This document shows, piece by piece, positions 13,624 to 15,296 of a stretch of 15,296 bases of DNA. The notes beneath the pieces were generated by a model. It was not told the origin of the DNA and did no database searches. It was given only the letters and a program-made list of their open reading frames with translations. Each line of letters starts with the position of its first letter. The first letter of the stretch is position 1. A program made the position numbers and the translations under genes. The DNA is from Chloroflexi bacterium UBA4730 (GTDB lineage: Bacteria; Chloroflexota; Limnocylindria; P2-11E), in assembly GCA_002404155.1 (NCBI GenBank), contig DHJC01000044.1, positions 1 through 15,296 on the forward strand, read 5' to 3'.

Positions 13624-14969
13624 GCTCGGCCGGTCCGGATCCCTGGCGTGACAGCATCTGCCAGATCGAGCGGGCTCGCTGCCAACCGACGCAGGACGAA
13701 CACGGCCGCGACGGTGAGCGCGGTGTAGAGGGCGATGAGCGCGAAGAGGCCGTACCGGATGCCGGCCACGGCCGTCACCGCCTCCTCCACCCGCATGAGC
13801 TTGTACACGATCCACGGTTGGCGCCCGACCTCGGTGACGATCCAACCAGCCTCAAGGGCCAAGGCGGCCGCCGGCCCCGCCGCGACGCACGCCAAGAGGA
13901 ACAGTCGCGAAGCGGGGATCCGTCGCTTCCGCCACCAAGACCAGGCGAGCCAGAGCGAAAGGAACAGCAAGCCGAAGCCAATGCCGACCATCAGCTGGAA
14001 CGCGACATGGACCGGCAGGACCGGCGGCCGGTCCCCGGGCGGGGTCGCGTCGAGTCCCTGCACCTCGGCGTTGACGTCCTGAAAGGCAAGCCAGGAGAGT
14101 CCACCGCGGATCTGGATGCCGTAGAGCATCTTGCCGTCGATCGGCAGCCCGCCGATGGTGAGTGGCGCCTGGCGCTGGCTCACGTACAGCCCTTCGATCG
14201 CCGCGAGCTTGATGGGCTGGTATTCCGCGAGGAAGCGCGCGGCCCAATCGCCCACGACGATTTGCGGAACAGTCAACAGGGCCGCAGCGACGAAGCCGAT
14301 GAGAAAGCCACGCCGCTCGTACGCGCTCCTTCGCCCTCGGAGCAGCGCCCACGCGTAGACGCTCGCAACGCCGAAGCCAGCGACCATGAAAGCGGCGACG
14401 ATCATGTGCGTCGTCTGGACGGCCGTCGCGGGGTTGAAGATGGCGGCGAAGGGATCGACATCGGTCACCTGACCATCGACGAGGCGGAAGCCGCTGGGCT
14501 GATTCATCCACGCGTTCGCGGTGACCACGAACCAAGCCGACGCAACACCGGCGATCGGAATGGGCAAGCCTGAAAGGAGGTGCGCGCGCGGGGCGAGGTG
14601 GCCCCAGCCGTAGAGGTAGATGCCGAGGAAGATGGCCTCGATGAAGAACGCGATCCCCTCGAGAGCGAATGGCAGACCGATGACCGAGCCGTACGTGCCG
14701 ATCAAGCCGGGCCACAGGATGCCCATCTCGAACGAGAGGATCGTGCCCGATACCGCACCGATCGCGAACAGGACCCCCGCGGCTCGGGCCCATCGTTGGG
14801 CGAGCGCGAGATACACCTTGTCTCCCCGCAGGCCGAGCCACTCGGCAAACAGGATCAGGACAGGGAAGCCGACCCCGAAGCAGGCGATGACGATATGCCA
14901 GCCCAGCGATAAGGCCATCTGCCATCGGGCTGCAAGGAGATCCGGTTGAAGGGGGATCTGATCGATCAT
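13620..14969 (-). CDS. cydA: cytochrome bd quinol oxidase subunit I
   Basis: This 449-residue haem-bearing subunit oxidises quinol and carries haems b558, b595 and d. Haem ligands are visible: His25 (SLGWHIVIACFG), His188 (QTTHMIVAAF) and Met327 (VAFQLMVGIG). Glu104 and Glu111 in FALEGIAFFIEAIFLG correspond to the proton-channel pair. The Q-loop residues lie in EYQPIKLAAIEGLY (Lys254, Glu259), and GRQPWIVY is the conserved C-terminal motif. The protein is shorter than the ~520-residue E. coli form because the Q-loop is of the short type. The ATG at 14969 has only a weak GAGG nearby; an upstream 95-codon frame ends in an ATGA overlap with it but looks non-coding. Confidence 0.95.
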   Translation of the reverse strand: MIDQIPLQPDLLAARWQMALSLGWHIVIACFGVGFPVLILFAEWLGLRGDKVYLALAQRWARAAGVLFAIGAVSGTILSFEMGILWPGLIGTYGSVIGLPFALEGIAFFIEAIFLGIYLYGWGHLAPRAHLLSGLPIPIAGVASAWFVVTANAWMNQPSGFRLVDGQVTDVDPFAAIFNPATAVQTTHMIVAAFMVAGFGVASVYAWALLRGRRSAYERRGFLIGFVAAALLTVPQIVVGDWAARFLAEYQPIKLAAIEGLYVSQRQAPLTIGGLPIDGKMLYGIQIRGGLSWLAFQDVNAEVQGLDATPPGDRPPVLPVHVAFQLMVGIGFGLLFLSLWLAWSWWRKRRIPASRLFLLACVAAGPAAALALEAGWIVTEVGRQPWIVYKLMRVEEAVTAVAGIRYGLFALIALYTALTVAAVFVLRRLAASPLDLADAVTPGIRTGRA

Positions 14970-15183
14970 GCCTCGCCCATGAGCGGCACCAGGGCCGATC
15001 CTTGTGCCACTAGCAGCGCCGCGTCGCTCGCGGGCGCAGTAATCCCGTCTGCCCGTTGCAGTCCGTGCTCGTTCAGGTTCATCCGCCTACTTGGCAAGAC
15101 ATAGGCAACACGGCCAACCCGTGGCGATGGCATCAAGGCTGTTCGGAAGGTCTCGATTGTGAGAAAACGGAGAGACCACTGGC
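14970..15183. other. intergenic stretch upstream of cydAB
   Basis: About 214 bp that should contain the cydAB promoter. I cannot point to a convincing -35/-10 pair or operator. The minus frame 15253-14966 crossing it has poor coding character and conflicts with the better frame at 15184-15296. Confidence 0.4.
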
Positions 15184-15296
15184 TCACCAGCGACTTCGTG
15201 TCGTTAGAGCAATCTCCTTCGATACGTCCTCGCCGCGAACGACATGCTCCCAAAACGGATCGAGCTCGACGCGCCCGTTTACGGCGCGGATCGCCT
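15184..15296 (-). CDS. C-terminal end of an unidentified protein (runs off window)
   Basis: On the minus strand the last 113 bases read about 37 codons ending in TGA, including NGRVELDPFWEHVVRGED and SKEIALTTRSRW. The charged, balanced composition looks like a true protein C-terminus, better than the overlapping alternative frame. Too little is present to name a family. It would lie about 215 bp upstream of cydA on the same strand. Confidence 0.4.
   Translation of the reverse strand, partial: AIRAVNGRVELDPFWEHVVRGEDVSKEIALTTRSRW

Noticed and set aside
12557..13657. Second long minus-strand frame over cydB
   Set aside because: Same strand but other frame; Arg/Ser/His-rich with no hydrophobic segments, whereas the cydB frame has all family motifs.
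13852..14925. Second long minus-strand frame over cydA
   Set aside because: Arg/Pro-rich off-frame reading of the cydA gene.
14966..15253. 95-codon minus frame ending in an ATGA overlap with cydA
   Set aside because: The overlap is tempting, but composition is poor, it overlaps a better edge frame, and the family is not recognisable.

Overview
The window is GC-rich DNA whose real genes strongly prefer G or C in the third codon position. The gene families and the frequent 4-8 bp start/stop overlaps suggest a free-living, high-GC, probably soil bacterium of the Chloroflexota/Actinomycetota kind. This placement is an inference from gene style only; no 16S rRNA or complete tRNA is present.

Positions 200-6102 (+) hold a tightly packed run: a lipoprotein peptide-type ABC binding protein, two DppB/DppC-type permeases, a ketopantoate-reductase-like (ApbA/PanE) enzyme and an M20 metallo-dipeptidase. 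A 17-bp hairpin separates the binding protein from the permeases. No ATP-binding subunit is encoded here, so the ATPase must come from elsewhere. Running towards it on the minus strand (7463-6056) are a creatininase-family amidohydrolase and a short-chain dehydrogenase, whose 3' end overlaps the peptidase by 47 bp. Together these look like an uptake-and-breakdown locus for a small peptide or amide, followed by oxidoreduction; the substrate is unknown.

Positions 7476-10853 are looser. They hold a gene-poor stretch, a PhnB/VOC-type gene broken by one frameshift, a monofunctional proline dehydrogenase, a poorly supported reading frame, a P-loop kinase-like ATPase and a 70-residue conserved-looking small protein.

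Positions 11027-12536 are a gene scrapyard. It contains two near-identical 21-nt repeats, the 5' part of a helix-turn-helix transposase frameshifted by one extra copy of a 14-nt tandem repeat, a piece of urocanate hydratase (hutU) with about four frameshifts, a piece of an adenine DNA methyltransferase with one frameshift, a strong hairpin, an unknown 50-codon fragment meeting the first ~21 codons of an IS110-type transposase head-on, and the 3' third of a tRNA gene. I read this as debris of repeated insertions, possibly at a tRNA attachment site.

Positions 14969-12562 (-) carry an intact cydAB operon for cytochrome bd-type quinol oxidase. The extreme right edge holds what looks like the C-terminal end of another minus-strand gene. 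I saw no CRISPR array, no complete RNA gene and no obvious defence or biosynthetic system; the most unusual part is the mosaic of broken genes.
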